5,566 nucleotides of DNA, taken from the NCBI GenBank assembly GCA_964575975.1, contig CAZNTU010000318.1, positions 1 to 5,566 on the forward strand, read 5' to 3'. Positions 1-5,566 of the stretch are shown here, piece after piece. Position numbers and translations under genes: made by a program. This stretch comes from G963674505 sp964575975. Lineage in GTDB: Bacteria; Desulfobacterota; Desulfobacteria; Desulfobacterales; SKZT01. Each line of letters opens with the position of its first letter. The first letter of the stretch is position 1. The notes below the pieces were generated by a model that was not told the DNA's origin, made no database searches, and saw nothing but the letters and a program-made list of their open reading frames with translations.

Positions 1-44
1 GGTCGATAAATTCGGCATGTTACCCGTTAAGTTTACAATGTCAA

Positions 45-79
45 AATAACGAATATCCAATAACGAATAACGAATAACC
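45..79. repeat. Five tandem 7-base units before gene 1
   Basis: Five consecutive heptamers fill this stretch with no gaps. Units 1, 3 and 4 are AATAACG. Unit 2 (52-58) is AATATCC, with three changes, and unit 5 (73-79) is AATAACC, with one. The array ends 26 bases before the preferred start codon at 106, so it probably lies in the promoter or 5' untranslated region of the oxidoreductase gene. It contains stop codons in places and is not coding. Degenerate GAATA-type heptamer arrays are, from general knowledge, scattered between genes in several environmental bacterial lineages. A role in expression here is inference only. Confidence 0.85.
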
Positions 80-90
80 CTTACCCCATG

Positions 91-97
91 GAAAGGA
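91..97 (+). promoter_or_regulatory. Ribosome binding site that decides the start of gene 1
   Basis: GAAAGGA, containing AAGGA, lies 8 bases before the ATG at 106. The upstream in-frame ATG at 88 has only pyrimidine-rich sequence (CCCTTACCCC) in front of it and no Shine-Dalgarno match. The purine-rich codons after ATG-88 are therefore best read as the ribosome binding site for ATG-106. Confidence 0.7.
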
Positions 98-105
98 AAA
101 AAACC

Positions 106-1596
106 ATGGCAGAAACAAGAAGGTCGTTATGGTTGAAGGACAGTCCCGCGAACCGTTATCCTTCCCTTGTCGGGAGAATCAAAGCCGACGTGGCCGTCGT
201 GGGAGCCGGTATAACCGGTCTGACGACCGCTTTGCTGTTGAAGCGCGCCGGGGCGAAGGTCGCCGTCGTCGAGGCCGGGAACGTTTGCTCCGGCACGTCC
301 GGAAACACGACCGCGAAAATAACCTCTCTTCACCAACTGATCTACGCGCGCATCGAGGCTGCCTTCGGAGAGGAAAGGGCCAAGGCTTTCGGCGACGCGA
401 ACCAGGCCGCCATCGAGGAAATAGAGAGGATCGCGAAAGAATTGAACATCGATTGCCATTTTCATCGACTTCCCGCCTACACGTTCACGAGAACTCCAAG
501 AATGGTCGCCGATATCGAGGCGGAAACCGAATCGGCCCAAAAGGCTGGACTTCCCGCCCGTCTCGTCCACGACTTCGACCTGCCTTTCCGAATCGAAGCG
601 GCCGTGCGCTTCGACGACCAGGCCCATTTCGATCCGTACCGCTATTGCTCCGGGCTAGCCAAGGCCATCGACGGGGACGGCTGCCTCGTGTTCGAATTCA
701 GCCGCGCGGTCGATGTCAGAGGCCGTATCGTCGCGACCGAAAACGGAGAAATCGAGGCCGACCATATCGTCCTGGCGACGCAGCTGCCATTTTTGGACCG
801 GGCCGGGGCGTTCGCATGGAACTTTCCCAACCGGTCGTACCTGATGGCGATTCGCATCGAAGGAGAAACGCCCCAAGGGATGTACATCTCCGTTGAAAGT
901 CCAACCCGGACAATTTCCCGGGCGGCCGGAAGCGACTACCTGCTGGTGGGCGGGGAAAGCCACAAGACCGGGCACGACGTGGACACCTATCGGAGGTACG
1001 ACGCGATCCGGCAATGGGCTGGGCGGCATTTCTCCGTCCGTTCCGTCGATTTCGAGTGGTCCTCGCAGGATTTCATGCCGGCGGACGGACTTCCCTACAT
1101 CGGCCGTCTTCACCCGCTCGCCGGAAACGTCTACACCGCGACGGGTTTCGCCAAATGGGGCATCACCCGGGGGACTTTCTCGGGAATGATCCTCAGGGAC
1201 TTGATCATGAAAATCAAGAATCCGTGGGCGGAGGCGTTTTCTTCCACGAGAATGAATCCGTCACGGTCCGCGAAGACTTTTTTCGTGGAGAATTTGGACG
1301 TCGGAAAACGATTCGTGTTCGACCGGATGAGCGCCATCGCGTCCAAGCGTCCGGAAGATCTCCCCAGCGGAACCGGGGACGTGGTGCGGGCGAAGGACGG
1401 GCGGGCTGCGGCCTATCGGGACGAAAACGGGGTCCTCCATTCCGTTTCTCCAGCCTGCACCCATCTGGGATGCTACGTGAGGTGGAACTCGGCGGAGAAG
1501 AGCTGGGACTGCCCCTGCCACGGCTCCCGCTACGACGTGGACGGAAACGTTCTCGTGGGGCCGACGGTGAGGAAACTTCCGGAAAAGGAAATTTAG
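106..1596 (+). CDS. FAD-dependent oxidoreductase with C-terminal Rieske [2Fe-2S] domain
   Basis: The protein is 496 residues from ATG-106, or 502 from the alternative ATG at 88; ATG-106 is preferred because AAGGA precedes it. The N-terminal two thirds are a DAO (glycine/D-amino acid oxidase-like) flavoprotein. The dinucleotide-binding motif GAGITG is at 33-38, strand 2 ends in VVEA, and a second FAD-contacting segment, GFAKWGITRG, starts near 347. The C-terminal ~100 residues form a Rieske domain: CTHLGC (ligands C451 and H453, extra C456) and CPCHGS (ligands C469 and H472, extra C471). The two extra cysteines would form the disulfide seen in bc1-type Rieske proteins, so all cluster ligands are present. 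There is no signal peptide or membrane segment, so it is probably cytoplasmic. The domain order and length match Bacillus YhfW-like proteins, whose substrate is not known. Electrons presumably pass between flavin and the iron-sulfur cluster (inference). It is transcribed alone and converges on the dehydrogenase gene. Confidence 0.93.
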   Translation: MAETRRSLWLKDSPANRYPSLVGRIKADVAVVGAGITGLTTALLLKRAGAKVAVVEAGNVCSGTSGNTTAKITSLHQLIYARIEAAFGEERAKAFGDANQAAIEEIERIAKELNIDCHFHRLPAYTFTRTPRMVADIEAETESAQKAGLPARLVHDFDLPFRIEAAVRFDDQAHFDPYRYCSGLAKAIDGDGCLVFEFSRAVDVRGRIVATENGEIEADHIVLATQLPFLDRAGAFAWNFPNRSYLMAIRIEGETPQGMYISVESPTRTISRAAGSDYLLVGGESHKTGHDVDTYRRYDAIRQWAGRHFSVRSVDFEWSSQDFMPADGLPYIGRLHPLAGNVYTATGFAKWGITRGTFSGMILRDLIMKIKNPWAEAFSSTRMNPSRSAKTFFVENLDVGKRFVFDRMSAIASKRPEDLPSGTGDVVRAKDGRAAAYRDENGVLHSVSPACTHLGCYVRWNSAEKSWDCPCHGSRYDVDGNVLVGPTVRKLPEKEI

Positions 1597-1647
1597 GAAA
1601 AGACGGAAATTTTCCGAAGCGGAAAGAGGAAGCGAAAAAGAAGGATG

Positions 1648-1682
1648 GCCGCGGGTTTTCATTCGAAGAAAACCTGCGACCG
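1648..1682 (-). terminator. Stem-loop between convergent genes, probable terminator of the dehydrogenase gene
   Basis: CGCGGGTTTTC (1650-1660) pairs with GAAAACCTGCG (1668-1678) in an 11-pair stem with one G-U pair. The loop is the 7-base ATTCGAA, and two further G-C pairs lie beyond one mismatch. Read on the minus strand, the stem starts about 40 bases after the dehydrogenase stop codon. It is followed by a T-rich run (CTTCTTTTTC) a few bases further on. On the plus strand no T-run follows, so it is less likely to end the gene 1 transcript. The offset of the T-run makes this a probable rather than certain intrinsic terminator. Confidence 0.45.
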
Positions 1683-1719
1683 GGAATTCGAGAAACGGAA
1701 ACGATGCAAACGGAAGGAA

Positions 1720-2874
1720 TCATGCGACGGCTTCGGCGTCGATTTCCACTTTTACCCATCCGGGCTGGCGCGTGTCGAAAGCCTCGTACGCATCGATGAT
1801 CGAGTCCAGGGGTTCCACGTTGGTGAGCACGTCGGCGATTTCAGCCGCGCCGCTGGAAACCAGTTCCACAAGCATGGGGATGTATTTGCGATGATTGCAG
1901 TTGCCCATATTGATCGTGAGATTTTTCATCATGGCCTCGCCGATGGGAAAATCCCGCACCGAAGGCGGATACACGCCGATGATGGAGAGGGTGCCTGCTT
2001 TCGCCAAAGCCTGGATTCCCCATTCGAGAGCCTGGGTAGGAGCGCTTCCGGGCTGCCATGGCTTGCCCCCTGTTTTTCCCTTTTTCTTTTCGGGACTCTC
2101 CGCGTCCACGCCCACTGCGTCGATGAGGCGGTCCACCCCGATTCCGCCCGTAAGCTCCACAATGACCTCCACGGGGTTCTCCTTGCTGAAATCGACCACT
2201 TCCGCTCCGAGGTCCCGGGCCAAGTCAAGACGATCCTTCACCTGAGCCACGGCGATTACCCTTCCGGCGTCCATGAGATGCGCGCTCATAATGGCAAAGA
2301 GTCCCACAGGCCCGCATCCGAGGACGGCCACGGTGTCTCCGGCCTCGATCTCGGCCATGTCGGCGCCGAAATAGCCGGTGGGAAAGATGTCGGAGAGCAG
2401 GATCGCTTGGCTATCGGTGACGTCGTCTGGCAATTTGACCAGGCCGATGTTCGCGAATGGTATGCGGGCCTTTTCGGCCTGAAGTCCGTTGAAGGGACCC
2501 GAAGTCTTGGGGCCGCCGAAAAACGCCGTCCCGGCTCTTTTGCCGTTGGGGTTCGCGTTGTCGCACTGGGCGTAGTACCCCGCCCGGCAGTACGAGCAGT
2601 AGCCGCACGCAATGGTGGATGGAACGACCACGCGGTCGCCCGGAACCAGGTTTCTCACTTGCTTGCCGACCTCCTCCACGATTCCGACGCCCTCGTGGCC
2701 CATGATCGTGCCGGGAACCATGCCGGACATGGTCCCCCGGATCATGTGAAGGTCCGTGCCGCATATGGCGCTCGACGTGAGACGGACGACGGCGTCCGTG
2801 TCCTTTTCTATCTTCGGATCCGGCGCGTCTTCGAGACGAATGTCGCCCACGTCGTGAAATACTACAGCTTTCAT
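1720..2874 (-). CDS. Zinc-dependent alcohol dehydrogenase, formaldehyde dehydrogenase-like (MDR family)
   Basis: This 384-residue medium-chain dehydrogenase oxidises an alcohol or aldehyde hydrate using a nicotinamide cofactor. The N-terminal GroES-like domain has the catalytic zinc ligands C38 (in CGTDLH) and H60 (in GHE, with E61). The third ligand is D162 (in LLSDIFPTGYFGA), the Asp typical of the glutathione-independent formaldehyde dehydrogenase branch. The structural zinc site is C90, C93, C96 and C104. The Rossmann motif is GCGPVG (186-191). Strand 2 then reads VIAVAQVKDRL, where most relatives have an acidic residue in place of A210. A Lys-rich insert (about 258-272) precedes PWQPGSAPTQALEW, a segment found in close relatives. 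The start is supported by AGGAG about 8-9 bases upstream. It diverges from the topoisomerase gene and converges with the Rieske gene, so it is probably monocistronic. The family is clear; the true substrate (formaldehyde, another alcohol, or a polyol) cannot be read from the sequence. Confidence 0.94.
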   Translation of the reverse strand: MKAVVFHDVGDIRLEDAPDPKIEKDTDAVVRLTSSAICGTDLHMIRGTMSGMVPGTIMGHEGVGIVEEVGKQVRNLVPGDRVVVPSTIACGYCSYCRAGYYAQCDNANPNGKRAGTAFFGGPKTSGPFNGLQAEKARIPFANIGLVKLPDDVTDSQAILLSDIFPTGYFGADMAEIEAGDTVAVLGCGPVGLFAIMSAHLMDAGRVIAVAQVKDRLDLARDLGAEVVDFSKENPVEVIVELTGGIGVDRLIDAVGVDAESPEKKKGKTGGKPWQPGSAPTQALEWGIQALAKAGTLSIIGVYPPSVRDFPIGEAMMKNLTINMGNCNHRKYIPMLVELVSSGAAEIADVLTNVEPLDSIIDAYEAFDTRQPGWVKVEIDAEAVA

Positions 2875-2879
2875 ATTAC

Positions 2880-2886
2880 TTCTCCT
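2880..2886 (-). promoter_or_regulatory. Ribosome binding site of the dehydrogenase gene
   Basis: The minus strand reads AAAGGAGAAGTAAT immediately before the ATG, giving an AAGGAG-class Shine-Dalgarno with normal spacing. It is the strongest ribosome binding site in the window and fixes the dehydrogenase start. Confidence 0.75.
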
Positions 2887-2896
2887 TTCCTGTGCT

Positions 2897-2926
2897 GGTA
2901 TTCCGAATTTGCATTCGGTCGGTATT
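2897..2926. promoter_or_regulatory. Palindrome flanked by direct repeats in the divergent promoter region; candidate operator
   Basis: A perfect inverted repeat, CCGAAT (2903-2908) and ATTCGG (2913-2918), is separated by TTGC. It is bracketed by two copies of GGTATT (2897-2902 and 2921-2926). The palindrome lies 29 bases from the dehydrogenase start and 42 bases from the topoisomerase start, within an 85-base gap that must hold both promoters. This suits a transcription factor site, but no regulator gene is present in the window and no clear -35/-10 pair was found on either strand. Confidence 0.35.
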
Positions 2927-2959
2927 GGAAAAGGGTAATCAGCAGAAAAGTGTCTGAAT

Positions 2960-4060
2960 ATGGGCGCCGATGAGTATATGAAGGGCGGGGAAAGGGTAGT
3001 TGCCGGAAAGGCCGATTTTGAAGGCGAGAAGAGGGGAGCGGTCGTAACGGACGGTCTCGTCTATATTGCCGACGAATCGGAAGGAATCCGGCGCAAGACG
3101 CGGGGAAGGGGTTTTTCCTATTTCGAAGGCGAGGGGAGGCGTGTTCGGGAGAAGCAAACTCTGAAGCGGATCAAGGCCTTGGCAATCCCTCCGGCCTGGA
3201 CCGACGTCTGGATCAGCCCCGACCCTGCAGGGCATATTCAGGCGACCGGAAGAGACGTCAAAGAACGCAAGCAGTATATTTACCATCCCCGCTGGAACGA
3301 AATACGGACGCGAATCAAGTTCGACCGGCTGATATCGTTCGGACGGGCGCTGCCCCGCATTCGCCGCCAAGTCGACGCGGACTTGCGGACGCGCAATTTG
3401 TCCTGGAGGAAAGTGTCCTCCCTCGTCGTGGCCCTGCTCGACACCGCGAAAATCCGGATCGGCAACCCCGAATACGCGAGGGAAAACCGCTCCTACGGCC
3501 TGACGACGCTGAGGGACCGCCACGTGGACGTTTACGGTTCGACCCTTCATATCGAGTTCAGGGGCAAGAGCGGCAAGGTCAGGAGCGTCGATATCGAAAA
3601 CCGGAGACTGGCAAGGCAAGTGAAACGCTGCCAGGACCTTCCCGGCCAGGAACTGTTCCAGTACATCGACGAGGACGGAAACCGCCGCCCGATTCGCTCC
3701 GAGGACGTGAACGAATACTTGAGGGAGATTTCGTCGGAGAACTTCACCGCCAAGGATTTCCGGACTTGGTGGGGCACGGTTTTGATGGCCGAAACGCTGT
3801 ACGAACTGAGGGAAACGGAAGGCAAACCCAATCCGAAAAAGCATATCGTCGCCGCCGTCCGCGCCGTGGCCGAGGAGCTGGGAAACACCCAAAGCGTATG
3901 CAAAAAATACTACATTCACCCGGCCGTGGTCGAGGCGTACGAGACGAGCCGACTGTTCGATGCCTTCGAACGCGCTTCGGAACCGAAGGAAGAGGACTCG
4001 AATCTTCGCTATCCGGTCGTGTCGAAAAACGCGCCGAATAAAACCGGAAAAGTCGAATAA
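2960..4060 (+). CDS. DNA topoisomerase IB (bacterial/poxvirus-type)
   Basis: The protein is 366 residues, a usual length for bacterial topoisomerase IB. These enzymes relax positive and negative supercoils without ATP by nicking one strand through a 3'-phosphotyrosine. The N-terminal DNA-binding domain (about 30-115) includes GIRRKTRGRGFSY, AIPPAWTDVWISPDPAGH and GRDVKERKQYIYHPRW. The catalytic domain has the full residue set: R166 (in RIGN), a lysine in the GKSGK hairpin (K203 or K206), R268 (in FRTWWGT), N309 (in GNTQSVCKK) and the nucleophile Y318 (before IHP). The last ~30 residues are polar and probably disordered. The start is not certain: ATG-2960 has only a weak purine stretch (GAAAAG) ahead, and an in-frame ATG at 2978 is no better supported. 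The gene diverges from the dehydrogenase, and ino1 follows 48 bases downstream on the same strand, so the two could share a transcript. Confidence 0.95.
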   Translation: MGADEYMKGGERVVAGKADFEGEKRGAVVTDGLVYIADESEGIRRKTRGRGFSYFEGEGRRVREKQTLKRIKALAIPPAWTDVWISPDPAGHIQATGRDVKERKQYIYHPRWNEIRTRIKFDRLISFGRALPRIRRQVDADLRTRNLSWRKVSSLVVALLDTAKIRIGNPEYARENRSYGLTTLRDRHVDVYGSTLHIEFRGKSGKVRSVDIENRRLARQVKRCQDLPGQELFQYIDEDGNRRPIRSEDVNEYLREISSENFTAKDFRTWWGTVLMAETLYELRETEGKPNPKKHIVAAVRAVAEELGNTQSVCKKYYIHPAVVEAYETSRLFDAFERASEPKEEDSNLRYPVVSKNAPNKTGKVE

Positions 4061-4108
4061 ACAGGAGTCAATTTTTACCAAAGTGAATAATAAACAGTTG
4101 GAGAGCAA
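4061..4108 (+). other. Short AT-rich spacer between topoisomerase and ino1, with ribosome binding site
   Basis: This 48-base gap holds the ino1 ribosome binding site (TTGGAGAG, 4098-4105) just before the ATG at 4109. No stem-loop terminator separates the genes, which favours some read-through from the topoisomerase gene. The middle is AT-rich (ATTTTTACC, AATAATAAAC) and could hold a promoter for ino1, but I could not identify a convincing -35/-10 pair. Confidence 0.55.
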
Positions 4109-5230
4109 ATGGAAAAAATCAGGATAGCCATCGCGGGAATAGGCAATTGCGCAAGTTCGCTGATCCAAGGCATTCGCTACTACGGGGAAAAATCCGCCGG
4201 GGAGGCGATCGGTCTGATGCATTGGACCGTCGGCGGTTACAGGCCCTCCGACATCCAAGTGGTCGCCGCCTTCGACATCGACCGCCGCAAAGTCGGCAGG
4301 GACGTCAACGAGGCGATTTTCGCCCCTCCCAACTGCACTGCGGTTTTCCAGCCGGACATTCCGCCTGCGGGAGTGCCGGTCCAAATGGGGAAAATCCTGG
4401 ACGGCGTTTCCGACCATATGAAGGACTTCGACCCCCGGTACACGTTCGTCCCCGCCGAATTCTCCGAGTCGGAAAAGGAAGATGTCGCCGAAACTCTGAG
4501 GCGCACGGGAGCCGAAATGCTGCTCAACTACATGCCGGCAGGCGCCGAGGAGGCCGCCCGTTTTTACGCCCAGGCCGCCCTGGACGCGGGGGTTGGATTC
4601 ATCAACAATATGCCGGCCTTCATCGCCAGCGATCCGATTTGGGCCGCCCGCTTCGAAAGGGAAAAACTGCCGGTCGTCGGCGACGACGTCAAATCGCAGC
4701 TCGGCGCGACCATCACCCATCGCGTGCTGACGGACCTGTTCCGAAAACGCGGCGTTAAATTGGAACGGACATACCAACTCAACACCGGCGGCAACACCGA
4801 TTTCCTGAACATGCTGAACCGAAATCGACTGTCGTCCAAAAAAATCTCCAAGACCGAAGCCGTCCAGTCCGTCGCCGCCGACCGACTTGACGGCCGAAAT
4901 ATCCATATCGGACCCAGCGACTTCGTTCCGTGGCAGAAGGACAACAAGATAGCCTTCATCCGAATGGAAGGAAAACTCTTCGGGGACATCCCCATGAACA
5001 TCGAATTGCGCCTTTCCGTGGAGGATTCCCCCAATTCCGCCGGGGTGGCCATCGACGCGGTCCGGTGCGTGAAACTCGCTCTCGACTCCGGCGTGGGCGG
5101 CGTTTTGGAAGGCCCCTCGGCGTACTTTTGCAAACACCCCATTCGCCAGTTCACAGACGACGAGGCCTATCGCATGACCGAAGAATTCATCGCCAATTCC
5201 ACTTCCAAAAAAGGATTGAGATTCAAATAG
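4109..5230 (+). CDS. ino1: Inositol-3-phosphate synthase (myo-inositol-1-phosphate synthase), prokaryotic type
   Basis: This enzyme converts D-glucose 6-phosphate to 1D-myo-inositol 3-phosphate through an NAD-dependent oxidation, aldol closure and reduction; it is the committed step to inositol. The protein has 373 residues, close to actinobacterial Ino1 and much shorter than the eukaryotic form of over 500. The NAD-binding motif is GIGNCASSL (10-18), with AAFDID (53-58) at the end of strand 2. Other hallmarks are INNMPAFIASDP (165-176), GDDVKSQLGATITHR (191-205), NTGGNTDFLNM (225-235), a lysine-rich active-site segment SKKISKTEA (243-251) and DSPNSAGVAIDAVR (306-319). Nothing is missing or disrupted. 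The ATG is supported by GGAG 6-9 bases upstream. The product could feed phosphatidylinositol-type lipids, inositol solutes or an inositol-containing thiol; no downstream gene here shows which. Confidence 0.96.
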   Translation: MEKIRIAIAGIGNCASSLIQGIRYYGEKSAGEAIGLMHWTVGGYRPSDIQVVAAFDIDRRKVGRDVNEAIFAPPNCTAVFQPDIPPAGVPVQMGKILDGVSDHMKDFDPRYTFVPAEFSESEKEDVAETLRRTGAEMLLNYMPAGAEEAARFYAQAALDAGVGFINNMPAFIASDPIWAARFEREKLPVVGDDVKSQLGATITHRVLTDLFRKRGVKLERTYQLNTGGNTDFLNMLNRNRLSSKKISKTEAVQSVAADRLDGRNIHIGPSDFVPWQKDNKIAFIRMEGKLFGDIPMNIELRLSVEDSPNSAGVAIDAVRCVKLALDSGVGGVLEGPSAYFCKHPIRQFTDDEAYRMTEEFIANSTSKKGLRFK

Positions 5231-5441
5231 CATATCTCGAAGGATAGAAGGTCGGCGATAGGCTGGATTTTCAAACGGTTTTCATCCCGGCAAAACGCCA
5301 AGACAACCGTTTTTATGCCAGCGGCGGCCTGCCGGGATGAAAACCGTTATGCCGGTCTCATTATCAGGTTTCCCAGTTGCAATATCCCTTCATACGCGTC
5401 CTCGTCTCCTCTGCGGTCCCTTTCAGACAAAACGGAAACCC
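5231..5441. other. Non-coding region downstream of ino1
   Basis: Apart from the inverted repeat at 5274-5348, I see no gene here. A minus-strand frame without stops runs from 5460 to 5347 (38 codons), in the same frame as the putative fragment on the right. It follows that fragment's TGA, so any protein from it would need its own start or a broken gene. It ends with TAA inside the right arm of the inverted repeat. Confidence 0.5.
5274..5348. repeat. 19-bp perfect inverted repeat with 37-base loop after ino1
   Basis: The arm at 5274-5292 (AACGGTTTTCATCCCGGCA) is exactly complementary to 5330-5348. It begins 43 bases after the ino1 stop codon. No T-run follows the right arm on either strand, so the full stem is not a classical intrinsic terminator. 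The loop has a second copy of the right-arm end (AACCGTT, 5305-5311, then TTT and ATGCC), matching AACCGTTATGCC at 5342-5353. The left arm could therefore pair with the loop copy instead. It may protect the 3' end of the ino1 mRNA or be a dispersed palindromic element. No target-site duplication flanks it. Confidence 0.85.
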
Positions 5442-5461
5442 GGTCGGAGTCCGACCTTTTT
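5442..5461 (+). terminator. Intrinsic terminator-like hairpin, + strand
   Basis: GGTCGG (5442-5447) and CCGACC (5451-5456) form a GC-rich stem around the 3-base AGT, followed directly by five T residues (5457-5461). This is the classical layout for rho-independent termination of rightward transcription. It would end the ino1 transcript about 230 bases after its stop codon. The stem is short (6 pairs), so efficiency is uncertain. It abuts the stop codon of the possible leftward gene fragment. Confidence 0.6.
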
Positions 5462-5566
5462 CAAACGGGGGAGTTCGAGGCCATTCCTTGAATGCTCGAA
5501 GCGTTCTTTCGAATCGTCTCCATTATTTTGGAAACGACTTGTTCCCCTTCATGGCCGGATACAATC
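5461..5566 (-). CDS. Possible C-terminal end of an unidentified leftward gene (partial)
   Basis: On the minus strand, one frame enters from the right edge and stays open for 34 codons to a TGA at 5463-5461. It reads IVSGHEGEQVVSKIMETIRK and ends ASNSPV, a plausible helical tail. I recognise no family. The support is weak: other frames across this short stretch are also open, and there is no start codon or motif to test. The convergent orientation towards ino1, with the + strand terminator at the junction, fits a real gene end. It may equally be non-coding. Confidence 0.3.
   Translation of the reverse strand, partial: IVSGHEGEQVVSKIMETIRKNASSIQGMASNSPV

Noticed and set aside
45..79. CRISPR or replication-origin iterons
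   Set aside because: The 7-base units abut with no spacers, which excludes CRISPR. There is no DnaA box cluster or replication initiator gene nearby to support an origin.
88..105. Start of gene 1 at the upstream ATG
   Set aside because: There is no Shine-Dalgarno before it, and the bases just after it form a good one for ATG-106. The six extra residues (MERKKT) add nothing recognisable.
1605..1617. Short palindrome CGGAAATTTTCCG just after the gene 1 stop as its terminator
   Set aside because: The symmetric sequence leaves almost no loop and is AT-rich in the middle, so any stem is about four pairs and no T-run follows.
1645..2973. A 442-codon open frame on the plus strand, antisense to the dehydrogenase gene
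   Set aside because: It is a shadow of the clear zinc dehydrogenase on the other strand. It also runs through the intergenic stem-loop and the divergent promoter region.
2939..5233. A 764-codon open frame on the minus strand, antisense to the whole topoisomerase and ino1 genes
   Set aside because: Its length follows from the codon bias of the two sense genes, which are unmistakable family members. The antisense product shows no recognisable domain, and it spans both genes and the spacer.
5274..5348. Integron attC site or MITE as an explanation of the inverted repeat
   Set aside because: The ends do not fit the attC core GTTRRRY/RYYYAAC, no integrase or cassette genes are near, and no target-site duplication flanks the arms.

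Overview
The window is a piece of bacterial chromosome of moderately high GC content (by eye 55-60%), with four complete, intact protein genes and one possible gene fragment at the right edge. The gene families (a cytoplasmic Rieske/FAD oxidoreductase, a zinc alcohol/formaldehyde dehydrogenase, a bacterial type IB topoisomerase and a prokaryotic inositol phosphate synthase) are typical of soil or environmental bacteria with large genomes. No rRNA, tRNA, phage, transposase or CRISPR signal was seen. I cannot name the lineage from this sequence alone.

Layout from left to right. Positions 1-105 are an AT-rich leader carrying five tandem copies of a 7-base unit directly before gene 1. Gene 1 (106-1596, +) is a DAO-family FAD oxidoreductase with a C-terminal Rieske [2Fe-2S] domain. 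A 123-base convergent gap (1597-1719) follows, with a strong stem-loop. Gene 2 (1720-2874, -) is an MDR zinc dehydrogenase related to formaldehyde dehydrogenase. An 85-base divergent promoter region (2875-2959) holds a small palindrome. Gene 3 (2960-4060, +) is DNA topoisomerase IB. Gene 4 (4109-5230, +) is inositol-3-phosphate synthase (ino1), 48 bases behind gene 3 and possibly co-transcribed with it. The last 336 bases hold a 19-bp perfect inverted repeat, a terminator-like hairpin on the + strand, and a weak partial reading frame entering from the right on the minus strand.

The four genes do not form one pathway. Two are redox enzymes (Rieske/FAD, Zn-MDR), one relaxes supercoils, and one makes inositol phosphate for lipids, compatible solutes or thiol cofactors. 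A stress or maintenance neighbourhood is a reasonable guess but only an inference. I found no convincing evidence of an undescribed multi-gene system. The points most worth checking are the tandem heptamers before gene 1, the alternative-pairing palindrome after ino1, and the unusual cofactor-site residues in the dehydrogenase.
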